A stretch of 64,000 nucleotides of DNA from contig JASKMD010000029.1 in the NCBI GenBank assembly GCA_030144725.1, positions 1-64,000 of the forward strand, read 5' to 3'. The notes beneath the pieces were generated by a model. It worked only from the letters and a program-made list of their open reading frames with translations. It had not been told where the DNA came from and made no database searches. This document shows, one piece after another, positions 9,696 through 22,399 of the stretch. Position numbers and translations under genes: made by a program. Origin of the DNA: Haematococcus lacustris (Eukaryota > Chlorophyta > Chlorophyceae > Chlamydomonadales > Haematococcaceae). Each line of letters opens with the position of its first letter. Positions within the stretch are counted from its first letter, which is position 1.

Positions 9696-11676
9696 TAGTT
9701 GGGGTCGCCTGAGCTTCAGCCCGCGGAGATCAACTACCCTACCCACGATCGCGAGCTACTCGCTGTGGTGCATGCCCTTACTCTTTGGCGCCACTACCTT
9801 CTGGGTCGGCCTTTCACCATGGAGACGGACAACTGCCCGATCACCCACATCATGACCCAATCGCATCTCAACGCTCGACAACTTCGATGGACCCTACTGC
9901 TGGCCCCTTACTCCTTTACCCTGGTGCACAAGGCTGGCAAGACACACATTGTGCCAGATGCGCTCTCCCGCCGGCCTGACTACCAGTTATCAACCCTCTC
10001 CGTTGCCACCCCGGACTCTGCCTTCTTCGCTACCTATGACCACCATGCCCCACAAGACGCCGCCTACCAAGCAGCTTTTTCTCATACTCTTTCCCACAAC
10101 CCCTCTGGCCCCTCCTCTTGGCACCTACGAGTCATAGATGGGCGCTTCTATACAGCTTCTCAGCCCCCCCGCCTCTACGTCCCAGCCTCACATCTCCGCT
10201 CCCAGTTGCTCCATGAGGCGCATGATGCAGTCACCTCGGCTCATCTCGGCCGTGCCAAAACCCTGGAACGCTTGCAGCGACACTTCTATTGGCCCCAAAT
10301 GGAGCAGACAGTGCGCGAATATGTGAGGACTTGCGACCAGTGCCAACAGAACAAGGCCACCAACCAGGTTCCTCCTGGGCTGCTTCAACCTCTCCCCATT
10401 CCCAACCGCAACTGGCAACATGTCAGCATGGATTTCATCGGCCCCCTTCCTCCTACTTCTCACGGCTACGACATGGTCGTTACAGTTGTGGACAAGTTAA
10501 GCAAGATGTTACACCTCATCCCTACCACTGCCACTGCCACCGCCCCTGACATCGCCAAGCTTTTCTTCGACCATGTTTCAAAGCACCATGGGCTACCTGA
10601 GGCAATTATCTCAGACAGAGATCCCTTCGAGTTCAGAGTTTGCTTCGGACTTCTGGACATCCCTCTTTCACCTCACCGGCACTCGCCTACTCATGTCCTC
10701 CGCCTACCATCCCCAAACAGACGGGCAATCAGAGCGCGCCAACCGGACAGTGGAGGATATGCTACGACCTTACCTCAACCACTACAAGACAGATTGGGAC
10801 GAGCATCTAGCCGTTGTAGAGTTTGCAGACAACAGCTCTACCCATGTTGGCACAGGCTTCTCCCCTTTCTACCTCAATTACGGCCACCACCCCCGCACAC
10901 CTGAGGCTTTGTTGCAGCCCCCCTCCACTCTTGTTCCCAGCTCTGCTGCTGACGCCTTTGTCACCACCATGCGCTCCATCGACACAACCAAGGCAGCCCT
11001 GCAGCGTGCGATTGACAAACAAATGCAACAGGCGGATAAGCACCGCCGTCATCTTGAGTTCAATGTGGGTGATAAGGTGCTCCTCTCTACTGCCACCCTT
11101 AACCTCAAGACGCCCAGCAACAGCGCCAAGCTACAACCCCGCTATGTTGGCCCCTTCAAGGTTCTGACCAAGATATCACCTGTGGCTTACAAGCTGGACC
11201 TACCCACCACGATGAGGATCACACCCACCTTCCACATCTCCAAGCTGCGGCCGTACCTTACCACAAGCTCCTTCCCTGACCTCCATGTTGATCTGCAACC
11301 ACTACCCCAAGTGGAGGACGGTGAGGAGTACTTCACCATTGAAGCCATCTTGGGACGACGCTGGAATGACTCCCAACATGCTTTTCAATACCTTGTGAAG
11401 TGGAAGGGCTACGACGACTCCTTCAACTCGTGGGAATGGGGCCCAGCATTGGCCGAACAAGAGGACGTGGCTGCAATGATCAGAGACTACACGGCTCGCC
11501 ACCACGTACCTCCAGACAAGCCGGTAGACGACGATCCTGCATGCCAGATTTGCGCGAGCCGCGCAAGCCACCCTCCCATGTTACTTTGCGACAAGTGTGA
11601 CCAAGGTTATCACATCACCTGCCTCACTCCACCTTTACGTAGTGTTACGGGGCGCAACATTGCAGGGAGGGGGTGA
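9696..11676 (+). mobile_element. Ty3/gypsy chromovirus-type pol remnant with chromodomain and partial PHD finger
   Basis: Starts in the RNase H region (PAEINYPTHDRELLAVVHAL, TDN). The integrase zinc segment (HLGRAKTLERLQRHFYWP, CDQCQQNK) and the core Asp residues (MDFIGPLPP, ISDRDP) follow. A frameshift near 10620-10640 moves the frame before the Glu region (HPQTDGQSERANRT). A chromodomain follows (FQYLVKWKGYDDSFNSWEW, ~11380-11450). The ORF ends in six of eight PHD-finger ligands (CQIC, CDKC, HITC; 11540-11620), then stops. Gag, protease and reverse transcriptase are gone. It is a different lineage from the elements at 1 and 56276. An LTR may begin at TGTTACGG (11643), but no clear end was found. 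Confidence 0.85.
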
Positions 11677-12738
11677 ATGCAACGGTTTGCATGCATGCTT
11701 GTCCATGCAGCCCGGCAGCGGTGGTATTTTTACATGTCATGCACGGTTTAGATATCATCTGTTTTCTGCATGGTTCAATGGGAGGGGTAGCCAGCACCCA
11801 TCAGCCTTGTTACCGTCACTTCCTGCCCACTTGTTTGTGATGGCAGCATACATATTGTAACCACCCTGGACAGATGGCCCCACCCCTCCTGTAAGGGTGT
11901 ACCGCTCAACGCAACGGGGCTAAAATCTTGACACCGCAAAGTGGGGCACGGAGCCAATGAACATGGTGGTGATGGCGAAATGCGTTGGGCTTCAGCGCCG
12001 CGTACATGGCTAGGCATGGCAGGCGCAGTTCGCTATCACGGCGATGCGTCCTCGATGGTGAGGGGGCTCGCCATTGAGCAGGCTGCTGGCCGTGCTGGTG
12101 GTGGTGCTAATGTTGCGGGCCCCGCTGGTGGCTAACGACCATCAACGATTAATTCGACTAATAATCTCCAGCAATCTTGTCTTCGGTGCCCACGTGCGGG
12201 GGTCCTCGTAGATAATCAAAGTAATTACAAGTAATAAAAAAGTGTGTGCGCAAGTTACTGCGCCTCAACGCCTCCTAGGTGGTCCCGAATCTGAAGTGCA
12301 CTTCGACGAGGCACGTAGTGCGGTTGGCGGCCGCTAAGCTGCTGCCCAACTCCGGCAAATTTCATAAGAATGTTGAAATAATCTTTGAATTTGACGTGTT
12401 TTCCAGAAGAAGGTCCATGGTTGTTGCGTTTCATTACAAGCAAGCAATGTTCTGCAAAGACGGCTCATTCCAGGCATGACAGCCCTCAGTGTACAACGTC
12501 AAGAATAGCACAGCGGCGCAGGCACCATGCAGTCGGCGATGTCAAACCGCGAAAGCCAGGCACGACGCGGCGCGCGGTTCAAGGACACGGTCGCCGTGTT
12601 GCAGCAGTACCTTGTTTCAGACAGGCAAACCAAACAGGAACCAAACAGCTAGTTGGCCATGCTACTCTGTCACAGCTGCCACTGGAGCAAAGGGAGCGCG
12701 TGGCAGCAGCACCTGGCAGCAGTGGTTGTTTTACTAGC
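11677..12738. other. Intergenic: probable LTR remains, then upstream region of the mTERF-like gene
   Basis: 11643 to about 11870 may be LTR sequence (TGTTAC at one end, TTGTAACCA at the other), which is weak. From 12385 an open frame runs into the mTERF-like first exon without an ATG, so an upstream leader or transit-peptide exon may lie here. Nothing else is supported. Confidence 0.4.
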
Positions 12739-15158
12739 ATGGAGCAATCACTTACAACTATTCCACAACAGCTCGCTGCCTTCTTGGGAGTACCGATGCC
12801 CGTCATCCGGGGACTCCTCAGCAGGCAGCCTGAGCTACCTCACCGAGTCGACATGCAGTTGCTCTTGCGGCAACTGCGTAGCTTACAGCGAGTCCTTGAC
12901 ATAGGTGCAGTGGAGGTGAGTCCACTTAGGCTTCAATGAGCATGGCACCGCACCTGGCTGCAAGGTCACATGCAAAGCGACAGGTGCTGCCATGCAGTGT
13001 TAACATGCAGAGACAGGCAAGTTGTTTGTCACTGCAAGCTACATGTGCCTTCCGTGCTTCAGGCTGTCAACATGGTCGCCCGCCAGCCAAGCGCCTTGCA
13101 CATAGTGCCAACCTTTCTGGCAGGGCAGCTGGCTGAGCTGGCTGACCAGCTGGGCCTTGCCCCTGAGCAGCTGGGACCCCTAATTGCCCTCCAGCCTGAA
13201 CTGCTAGAGGTCGAGGCTCAGCGATTGGCAGCCCGGGCGGACCTGCTGGTGACACTGCTGGGACTGCAGGCAGCTTCAATAGGGCCTGGCGGTAACCAGC
13301 CAGGCTTGCCAGTGACACAGCGACACAGCAGCAGCCATCTCACACCAGCAGCGGACAGTGAGGCCTATGGTATTAGTAACACAGCACCACACACTCGAAG
13401 GCCTGCACAGCCAGGCCCAAGAGCAGCACCTCCTAGAAGTTGTGAAGTGCAGGCGCCAGGGTCACTTCTGCCAGCGCAGCCTCCCTTCCTCCCACTGCCA
13501 CCTCACATGCAGCCCAGCCACCAGGCTTTGGTTGGCCGCCTGACTGCTGCCACAGACACATCAAGCACACAGGGAGCACAAGCTCCCACTCGTGGAGTGC
13601 AGCCTGCACTGATTGGTGCTGCTGGTCAGTGCCGCCAGGGCATGTCACTTGATGCCCGCCAGGCAGGCCTGCGGGTCCTGGCCCGGCTGCCGCCCCCTGA
13701 GTTCCACATGCTGCTGTCCCTGCCCTCCTCAGCCTTGGAGCGCCGTTTGTTGCAGCTGGAGACAGTGTGTGAGCTTGGTTTAACTGACAGCGCTGCTGAC
13801 ATGGCTGCGCGCTGTCCATCGCTTTTGGTCACGCCCTTGGAGCAGATTGCCAGCAGCTGTGCGGGCCTGCGTAGTCTGTTGTGTGAGCCATACGTGTCGG
13901 CTGCAGCGCGGCTGCGCCTGCTGCAGCGCTGCCCACAGGTGCTGCTGCTGGCAAGGGAGGAGCTGGCAGCCTCCTGGGCAGCACTGCAGCAGCAGCTGGG
14001 CTTGACCCCAAGGCAGCTTGTCAAGCGGGTGCTGCAGCAGCCCAGCTGGCTGAAGTGGCATCCCCTGGCCCTGCAGGCAAAGCTTGAGGAGGTGGCCAAC
14101 ATGCTGCATATCTCTGTGACGGAGGCAGGCCAGGCAGTGGTGGCAACGCCAAGCTTACTGGCCTGCAGCGCTGAATCCATGGCAAGCAAGGTGGCGAGTC
14201 TTGCCGCAGTCATGGAGCTGGATGCTGTGCAGGTGAGGAGTGTGAGGGCTGCCCACTTGACACCGGGCTTGGCTGTTGGTGTGCTGCAGCAGTGTCCAAT
14301 CAAGTCTGCAGCACCCACTGCATTCCCGTTGCATTCGCTGACATGCGCTGCCATGGGCACCTGCTGCAGGCACAGGCATTGGTGTTGCGGGCGCCTGTCC
14401 TTCTGACGCAAGGCACTGCAGCAACAGCTGCTCGGGTGGATGGCATGGCGGTGGCGCTGCAGCTGCCGGTCGCCAATGTCAAAGCCATGTGTGCGCAGCA
14501 GCCTCTGCTCCTGACCCACTCACCAGCAGCACTGGCACACAGGCTTGCACTGCTGGGTGAGCTGCTGCAGCTGGGCCAGGCTAAGTCACGGGAGGTGGTG
14601 TGCACCTGGCCCATTCTCCTGGCTATGCCCACCCATGAGCTGGAGCATAATCTGGATGAGCTGGCATGGAGCATGCGGCAGCCCATGGCTTCATTGGTGT
14701 CGCTGCTTCAGGCTAGCCCCTGGCTGCTATCCCAGCAGCTTGGCCCGGATCGCTCAGTGGAGGCTGTCTGCTCACGCCCAGCATGGGCATTTGCAGAGCT
14801 AGTTAGTACTGCCATGAGCTTGCTGGCACGGCAGATGCAAGCTGTTAAGACTACTAAAAGCAATGCAGTGGTAGAGGCTGATCAGGGAGAGTGTGTGGGT
14901 GGGCGAGCGGGGCACACAAACACAGACCAGGTGGAGGGTGGCTGTTGGGCAAGCAAGGCGTTGCAGGCCGCAGCTGCCAGGCCTGAGTTATTGGAGGCGG
15001 CGATGTGTGCAGCAGGGAGGCTGGGCAGCGAGCACCACACCCTCTCCGCTCCTGGGCCCTGCCTTCCATCACACTCAACGGTGTCAAGGCCACAGCATGT
15101 GACTGTATGCACCATCACGCAGGGGGGAGACAGCCGAAGTAGGGGCTTAACACTGTAG
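12739..15158 (+). CDS. mTERF-domain-like repeat protein (probable organelle nucleic-acid-binding factor)
   Basis: Three phase-0 exons: up to 12915, 13064-14233 and 14371-15158 (TAG). The protein is built of ~30-35-residue helical repeats with the mTERF pattern (conserved Leu, then CP.LL or QP.LL): RCPSLLVTP, RCPQVLLLA, ATPSLLACS, RAPVLLTQG, QQPLLLTHS, TWPILLAMP. mTERF proteins act in chloroplasts or mitochondria in transcription or RNA maturation. ATG 12739 is the first in-frame start I see. The frame is open upstream to 12385, so a 5' exon with a targeting peptide may be missing. The start of exon 2 (~13280-13610) is a Gln/Pro/Ser-rich linker, and the C-terminus (after ~14850) is low complexity. 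Other helical-repeat families (OPR, HPR) are a weaker fit. It is one of only two convincing host genes in the window. Confidence 0.7.
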
Positions 15159-16032
15159 TCAGCACCTCCCTCGTCGGCCGGCGAAGGCAGAATCAGGTCC
15201 CCTCACTAGGGGTGGTGTCTTGCCTTTATGAAGGCATGTTCCCATGTACATGGCATGGGCGCCTTCCATCTACACCCTTGCCTGACCCGTGTGACAGGGC
15301 TCCAGCCAAGAGCTGGCGTGACAAGCAGGTTTTGATGACAGCTGACAGCAGCAGTGAAGGGCCCCCTGGCACACACTACTGCTGACTGCTGGCTGTGGGG
15401 GTGCTGGCTGGGCATAGGGTGCACGGTCTCGCAGCCCATTGTAGCCCAGGCCTGGGCACTAAATCTTGAACTATAATCGCTCTATTCCACTGTAGTCAGC
15501 GGGACCGTGGCAGTGGGCGCACATGTGCAACAATGGTATTGTGTCAGCCTGGCAGGGCTGACCCTTCGTAAGGGACTAGATTTGAGTGAATCAGGCAGGA
15601 ACCCATCATTGCATACGGGCATGTCCTAAGCTGATGCATCCAATGCTGCCTCTTGTGGCACTCAGCGCAGCCTTTCCTCTTGTGGCGTCTAAAGTTCAAA
15701 TGCATGCTTTGTAACACAGTTCTCGGCTCGTCATTACTGCAATGAGACCTTGTCCATGTCATCAGCTGGGAGTGCATGTTGCTGATAGGGTGGAGCCTCG
15801 ACTTTGAAGTTAGGGAGTGTGCCTTTGTGGAAGGCTGTACAACCTGCCATGCCTTGCAAGGCTCACACACCATAGCAATGGCATTGACAGAATTGGGGGA
15901 GTGCTTTGTGGTGTTGGGCAAGGGGGGGGCCCTCCTCCAGGCGGTGGTGGTAGCGAACCAAGCCAGCCTTGTAGCTCTGTGTGTTAACCATTACAATGAT
16001 GATGTGGCTTACACCGCTTAAGCCGTCAGCCG
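15159..16032. other. Intergenic region, possibly the 3' tail of the LINE remnant
   Basis: No convincing ORF. The part nearest 16033 may be the 3' untranslated end of the minus-strand LINE, but no poly(A) tail or target duplication was found. Confidence 0.4.
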
Positions 16033-16485
16033 TTAGGCTGCTAGGCCGCCCTCCCCCTCTAGGGGTTCGGGACTTTCTGTAACGCACTTCAAAGCAAGGT
16101 GCACAAACAAAGGTGCACATGGGCTCAACATGAAGTCATGCAAATTCTCATTATTGTTCTGTAAAGTCATGGCAAACTCCGGCTGCTCCCTGATGGAACT
16201 CGTGGCAGTGCACTCAAAGATGAAATGCATGGCGTCATCCACTACCCCCTCTGTGCATCTGGTGCATGTGCGATCAATGAAAGTTACCCCCTCAAACCGA
16301 GCCTTCTCCACCCCCAGACCGCTGTTGCCTAACCTGAACCTAGTCAAGCTCGTGCGAACTTCTGTAGATAGCTGTCTGTTAACCATTACCAAGATTCCAA
16401 TTGAGCCAGATGCTTGCAGGTCAGATAGCCCCTGCAGGCGCAGCAGTAACCAACAGTTCCATGTGACAAGCTCCAGGCCCAGCAA
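16033..16485 (-). mobile_element. LINE (non-LTR retrotransposon) remnant, C-terminal reverse-transcriptase tail
   Basis: A minus-strand ORF reads LTRFRLGNSGLGVEKARF, then RTCTRCTEGVVDDAMHFIFEC. The R-x-C-x2-C ... D-x2-H-x3-x-C spacing is the zinc-binding segment found after the reverse transcriptase of many LINEs. The RT domain is absent, as expected for a 5'-truncated LINE insertion. It lies between the two host genes and is probably inert. Confidence 0.65.
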
Positions 16486-16780
16486 CTGTCAGCATTGTCA
16501 GCAATCCATAAAATAGCCACGAAGCACATTCAGTGAAAGGCTAGTATGTTACTGCCAACAGGATATCAATCAAGATTGCAATCTGGGCCCTGCGCTCACG
16601 TGTGCGTTCAGCGGGAACGGTCCACGAATTCTGTCAAAAAAAGGGTGACGCGTTTTCTTTGTGGGGAGGTTGTATACGAAGTCTGGCAGTTCAGCGATAC
16701 TGTAGACACTGTACGCCAACCTGCTGCGAGGTTGTTCAACACAGCAGTACAAGCCTCGACAGGTCCGCCCAGGGGCCAGA

Positions 16781-18524
16781 ATGGCTACGCCTGTCAGCAA
16801 TGGCCATACGACCTTGATTAAGACCAAGCCCCGATGCGAGAACCGCCGTGTTTTGGTGACTGGTGGTGCGGGGTTTGTTGGCAGCCACCTGTGCGACTTC
16901 CTCGTGAGCCGCGGAGACTATGTGAGCATGGCGCAGCGCTGATACCGAACAAAGTTTACGATCTTGTGTCAAGACAGCTGACCTGACCTGCATTGCACAG
17001 GTCATCTGCCTTGACAATTTCTTCACCGGAAGCAAAGAGAATGTTGCGCACCTCCTGGACAAGCCCAACTTTGAGCTCGTCCGGCACGATGTGGTGGAGC
17101 CCATCTCCCTTGAGGTCGACATGATTTTCCACCTGGCGTGCCCAGCTTCGCCAGTGCACTACAAGTGAGGGCTCGCGTGTGCTCGCGTCATGTTGCTTCC
17201 ACGCCAAGCCCTGCACCTGCCTTGTACTTCATCTAATTCTTCATGTTCACTTCAGGTGGGACCCAATCAAAACTGCCAAGACTTCGTTTTTGGGTACCTT
17301 GAACATGCTGGAGTTGGCGCAGAGGTGCAAGGTATGACGTGCAATACACAACAATAGTGCTGATTGCGCCAAATGAAACATGAGTCCTCTGCCCTGCTCT
17401 GCCTTCACAAACCTCATGGCTGGCTTCTTGTCACAGGCACGCTTCCTCATCAGCAGCACCAGTGAGGTGTATGGCGACCCCCTGCAGCACCCCCAAACCG
17501 AAGCATACTGGGGCAATGTGAACTGCATTGGCGAGCGCTCATGCTATGATGAAGGTGGGCAAGTCGACAGACTTCATCAGTTGGTTACATGGGCTCATGC
17601 TGAAAGGTGACAGTGCGTTGCGCTGGAAATATCTTGAGTATGTCAAGTGTACACCTTTGTTGTGTAATGCAGGCAAGCGCATTGCTGAGACTCTCACCAT
17701 GGACCACTGGCGTGAGTACGGTACAGAAGTCCGCATCATCCGTATTTTCAACACATATGGCCCACGCATGGCGTTGGATGATGGACGTGTCGTCTCCAAT
17801 TTCGTCTCACAGGTTTGCGCATTGGATGCCCTGCTCTGCCCTTAGCGCCATGCCTGACCCTTGCTTTTCCTGTGATTGCTGCAGGCACTGACAGGGAAGC
17901 CAATGACAGTGTATGGGGAGGGCACACAGACTCGCTCGTTCCAGGTATGATGCTGGCAGATGTGCAAGCTGGCAAGATGAGCCCAGCACCTCACTAGCCT
18001 TCTTGCTTGTGTTGCAGTACATCTCGGACCTCATTGCTGGCATGGTCACTGTCATGGAAGGTCCTATGATTGGGCCTTTCAATGTGGGGAACCCAGGTAT
18101 GCCAGCCGTGTTGGGGATCAGCCATCAGAGCAAACAGAGCGAATGTAGGAACTGACGTCATTGTGTGTGTTTCTAGGCGAGTTTACTATGATTGAACTGG
18201 CTGAGTTGGTCAAGGAGGTCGTCAACCCTAAGGCCACCATTGTGTTCCAAGAGAACACATCTGATGACCCTGGGAAGCGCAAGTGAGTAGCAGTGCCTGT
18301 CTACTCACGCAAGTAGTCCTCTGAGCTTTGGCAGGGGAGTATCAAACATTGCTACTAGCTAGCCTGCATCAATGACATACCGTTGCTGACTGCTCCTTGC
18401 GCCCCCTGTGATCAGGCCTGACATCACCAAGATCAAGTCTGCTCTGGGTTGGGAGCCCAAGGTGGTGCTCAGGGATGGGCTTGCACTCATGGTGGAGGAC
18501 TTCAAGAAGCGGCTGGGTGTCTGA
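16781..18524 (+). CDS. UXS: UDP-glucuronate decarboxylase (UDP-xylose synthase), cytosolic type
   Basis: Nine exons splice in phase to 330 codons plus TGA: 16781-16921, 17001-17164, 17256-17331, 17437-17554, 17673-17812, 17885-17944, 18018-18096, 18177-18282, 18416-18524. The enzyme converts UDP-glucuronic acid to UDP-xylose with bound NAD+. Visible features: Rossmann glycine motif [11 protein letters not shown] (residues ~25-35), [21 protein letters not shown], catalytic Ser in STSEVYGDP, catalytic Tyr/Lys in [16 protein letters not shown] and GTQTRSF (substrate loop), GWEPKV near the end. There is no membrane anchor or signal, and the length matches the soluble plant UXS isoforms (~340 aa). 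All exons are intact with typical GTGAG/GTATG donors, unlike most genes in this window. Confidence 0.96.
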
Positions 18525-19439
18525 TGCTGGCTGAAGACCTGCATCTCCGTCTCATGCATCTGGATCCTGTCGGTCTGCATCTTTACTTCCTGGCTTTGTC
18601 TGTCGGCATGCAATGCTTTCTATGCTTATTCTATGACATAAGAAGACTGAGACAGAATCTGCAAGGAGTGTGGTTATCATTCTTTGGAGTGCACTGGAAC
18701 CATTTACTGTTCTAATATGATAGGCGCCCATTGCTCAGGTATGGACCTGGTGTAGTACATTCTGACTGTTATCTGTCCAATACCCGTTGATCTTGCGTAC
18801 TAGCAGGATCTCAGCTGTAAGGCGTACTGTGACGATGGGAAGAGGGTAAGGGTGCGTTACTGTGACGATGGGAAGAGGGTAAGGGTAAGGGTAAGGGTCC
18901 TGACGAGGGAGCGGGTTGTGTGCACGAAACTCAGGATGTCCCAACATGGGGTTGGTAATCTTCATGCACATACTCACTCAATACTGCACCGTTTTCGATA
19001 GCGTTTATCGCATTGGCACCTGCGAATTAGTGCGCATCCACTGGCAAGCGGCGCGTTACCTCTTGCGAGTGAGGCCATGCCGGCGCAAGCGATCGCGGAC
19101 GAACCTCAGCTGCTCCCTGTCGATTGTTCTAGTGGTATGTAGCGGCACCAATGAATGAGCTGCGCCTGGCATCGAGCCAGAAGTACAATCTCATTTCAGC
19201 CCGCCAGGCTTGCTCCACGAGCCTTTCATTGGTGCAGGCGGCGTCGGAAGACCGTCGTGGGGCAAGTTACTGAGCGACATTGCAAGATACACGGAGAATG
19301 TGCGTTTCTCTCTAGCCAGTCACGCAGAAAAAGGGACCCCCTTCCACAAACTGGCATGTTGTGAGCTGACCACACCGAATATCTAGATTGTGGCTCTGTA
19401 ACTTTGTTCCTTACTCAACGACACAGCTGTTGGAGAAGA
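18525..19439. other. Region downstream of UXS with a short telomere-like run
   Basis: 18838-18898 carries two GATGGGAAGAGGGTAAGGGT units and a short (GGGTAA)n run. It is not the algal TTTTAGGG or TTTAGGG telomere and is too short to be one. No ORF with recognisable homology is present between 18900 and 19440. Confidence 0.5.
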
Positions 19440-20091
19440 AAGCACGGCATTCCATTGAGTAGGCCTGTTGCAAATGACATTGGCGCGACATAACTTTGCC
19501 GTGCAGTAATGACTAGCCTACTCCGACGGCCTGGACCCCGCTCCCTAGCACCCCTCGCATCCCCCCGCAACTCCTTGCTCCCCCAACCTCTCCCTGGCCC
19601 CAGCCCCGCCCTCCCATCCTCCCTCCCACCACCTTCCAACCCCAGCCCCGCCCTCCAACGCCCCTTCCCAGCCCTAGCTCCGCCCTCCCACCCACTCCCA
19701 ACCCCAGCCCAGCCCCGCCCTCCCACCCCATCCCACCCCCTCCCAGCCCCAGGCCCGCCCTCCCACCCCTTGTACATCCTAGACCAATGGGCCACGGCCG
19801 TCGGCATGCTCAGCTCCACGCCCTGTCCAACTCACCAAGGGCTGGCTATCTGCACTGCCCTAGCGGCTTGAAAGCCATTGCAAGGAGGGCTGAGGCTATT
19901 GCCCAGCAGGTGCGGGCCGAGAATGAGATGTTGATGACCGAGGCCCAGTTACAACAGGCTTGTGAGGAGGTCTTGGAGGCTGCCTTGCTCGACCTTGAGG
20001 AGAAGCACAAGCACCTGCAGGCATCACACAGGCAGCAGCGGTTGGACAACGAGTCTCTTGAGGCTGTGGTCAAGCAACAGGAACTGGCTAT
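19440..20091 (+). CDS. Fragment of a proline-rich plus coiled-coil protein, cut by assembly gap
   Basis: Exon-like pieces: after an acceptor at ~19505, a Pro-rich minisatellite (CCCAGCCCCGCCCTCCC) related to 8646-9010. From about 19870 there is a clean coiled coil (ARRAEAIAQQVRAENEMLM, then LDLEEKHKHLQASHRQQR) running into the N gap. The two parts are in different frames, so an intron or frameshift separates them. Function unknown. The layout (Pro-rich tract then Gln/Glu-rich coiled coil) resembles the 3' part of the large gene at 43950-51400. Confidence 0.4.
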
Positions 20092-20591
20092 NNNNNNNNN
20101 NNNNNNNNNNNNNNNNNNNNNNNNNNNNNNNNNNNNNNNNNNNNNNNNNNNNNNNNNNNNNNNNNNNNNNNNNNNNNNNNNNNNNNNNNNNNNNNNNNNN
20201 NNNNNNNNNNNNNNNNNNNNNNNNNNNNNNNNNNNNNNNNNNNNNNNNNNNNNNNNNNNNNNNNNNNNNNNNNNNNNNNNNNNNNNNNNNNNNNNNNNNN
20301 NNNNNNNNNNNNNNNNNNNNNNNNNNNNNNNNNNNNNNNNNNNNNNNNNNNNNNNNNNNNNNNNNNNNNNNNNNNNNNNNNNNNNNNNNNNNNNNNNNNN
20401 NNNNNNNNNNNNNNNNNNNNNNNNNNNNNNNNNNNNNNNNNNNNNNNNNNNNNNNNNNNNNNNNNNNNNNNNNNNNNNNNNNNNNNNNNNNNNNNNNNNN
20501 NNNNNNNNNNNNNNNNNNNNNNNNNNNNNNNNNNNNNNNNNNNNNNNNNNNNNNNNNNNNNNNNNNNNNNNNNNNNNNNNNNNNNNNNNNN
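20092..20591. other. Assembly gap (500 N)
   Basis: Exactly 500 N, a conventional unknown-size gap. By comparison with the right arm the hidden sequence should begin with the palindrome array, which is hard to assemble. Confidence 0.99.
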
Positions 20592-20801
20592 GCTTGCCTC
20601 GGTCTTGAGGTGTCCCGCGCCAGCGCCTTTGCCTCGCCGTTTACAACCGTCCAAACCGACCAGTGATACCATTGTTAACAACGTATCCACCTGCAGTACT
20701 GTAATGGTGTCCAGTATTGTAGCCTGTTATAGACTCAGATATGGTGTTTTTGAAACAATGTCGCCATGATTCCCACACACACCATCATAACGTCATTCAT
20801 G

Positions 20802-22352
20802 CTACACCTCCTCATCATCGTCCGACTCTCCCACCTCTGCCTCCTCTGTCTCATCTGCCTCCTCTGTCTCATCTGCCTCCTCAGCCTCCTCTGCCTCCTC
20901 TCCATCTAGTGCCTCTACTTCCTTCTGTGCCACTTTTCCTTTTTTAGGCTGCTCCCCCTCATCAGATGCCTCTGCCGCCTCAGCAGCCATAGACTCATCC
21001 CAATGAGCCAACAGTTTGCCCAACTCTTCTTGCACGTCCTCCTCACCCAACGCCCAGTCTTTGTTCCACTGGGCGTCCACCGGTGCTTGGGCCGGCCGCT
21101 CATAAGGCTCAGGCTGCACATAAACACCTCCATCTAATGGCACTAACCCCTCTGGCCAGTTGACATGCTGCTGACGACGCTGAGGGTGACTGGTGGGCTG
21201 ACATTTGTGCACAAACTCCACGTCCAACATGGACAGGAAGCAGGTGGCATTGTTGATGTAGCCCTCGCTGCCGTAGAAGTGCACCCTTGTGGAAGCATTG
21301 CCCGGGAGGCCCCAATCCCTTGCATGGACCGTGTAGCCGCGCATCCCCAACACCTCACCCGGCTGTAAGGTCACCTTGTAGACCTGCATCAATGGCATCG
21401 CCTTCATGGCCTTCTTCAAGGCTGCTTCTTTGATGACTCCCTTGTGCTTAGCCTCCACTTTCAACACCTGCACATGGCTGCCTGGGCTGACCAGCACCTA
21501 CGTCACTCCAACAACGATGATCATCACCAGACCATCCCGCCCCCAAATGATCCTGGGGGGGGCTGCGGGGGTTGCTGCTGAAGACGCAGCAGGCACTGTG
21601 GTGGAGGGAACGGCTTGTGGGGGAGGGCTGCTGGTCTGGGGTGCTGCAACGGTTGTCGCTGCTGTTGTTGAGGGGGGGGGGATTGAGAGGGAAGGGTCTG
21701 GGTTGACGTCCACATGCAAAGCCTGGGCTGCCACCAGACCTGTGGCCTTTGTGAGGGCCATGTCCACAGATCTGACGGCACGACCATGCATGGTGTCGTT
21801 GGTCAACACTGTACCCCCTCTGAGGGTGACCTGGGAGAGCTGTGAAGCATGCTGCTGTAGCCTTTCGAGGTAAGGGCGAGCAATTCTGATTGCTGTGGCA
21901 TACTTCGTCAACTGGGTCCGTGCTGCTTCGCCTGCTGCATTGTTCTGAGCTGCTGTGGTTTGCGCCTTTTTCAGGATGCGTAAGGAGCGGGCTGTCCAGC
22001 ACCCTGACATGGAGACCTCATCTGGCAGGCTGCCATCTGCAGTCGCCGTGGTAAAGGGCATCTGCAGGCGCTGGCCGGTGCTGTATTGCACGGCCAGCTT
22101 CTTTTTGCTGATGACTGGCCAACCATATGCTTCCGTGAGGGGGATGTCGTTGAAGATGGCATGGCCAAACACCAAGCTGAGGAGCTGCAATGCCCACTCC
22201 TCCTTAGCCGTTGGATGAAGGCTGGCGGGGAGGTGGGTCAAGGCAACACCCAGCTCAAGCACTGCTTGTCGCCACTGATCAGCCTGCTCAGGGGTGAACT
22301 GTTTGACCACAGTTTTGCCATTGGCGTAATCGCAAGGCCGCCAAACAGTAGC
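20802..22352 (-). pseudogene. 2OG-Fe(II) oxygenase-like gene, left copy, nonsense mutation
   Basis: Inverted copy of 51845-53395. A CAG codon of the right copy (GVTQVLVSPGSH) is TAG here (21498-21500), which cuts the protein before the PGSH strand, the distal His and the Arg. Upstream and downstream frames are otherwise open. Motif description is given under the right copy. Confidence 0.85.
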
Positions 22353-22399
22353 CTGCAGTCATACACAATGTTCCTCATAGACACAAGGAATGGGGTTTG

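Noticed and set aside
18838..18900. Interstitial telomere
   Set aside because: Only a few GGGTAA units, not the TTTAGGG or TTTTAGGG repeat expected in green algae.
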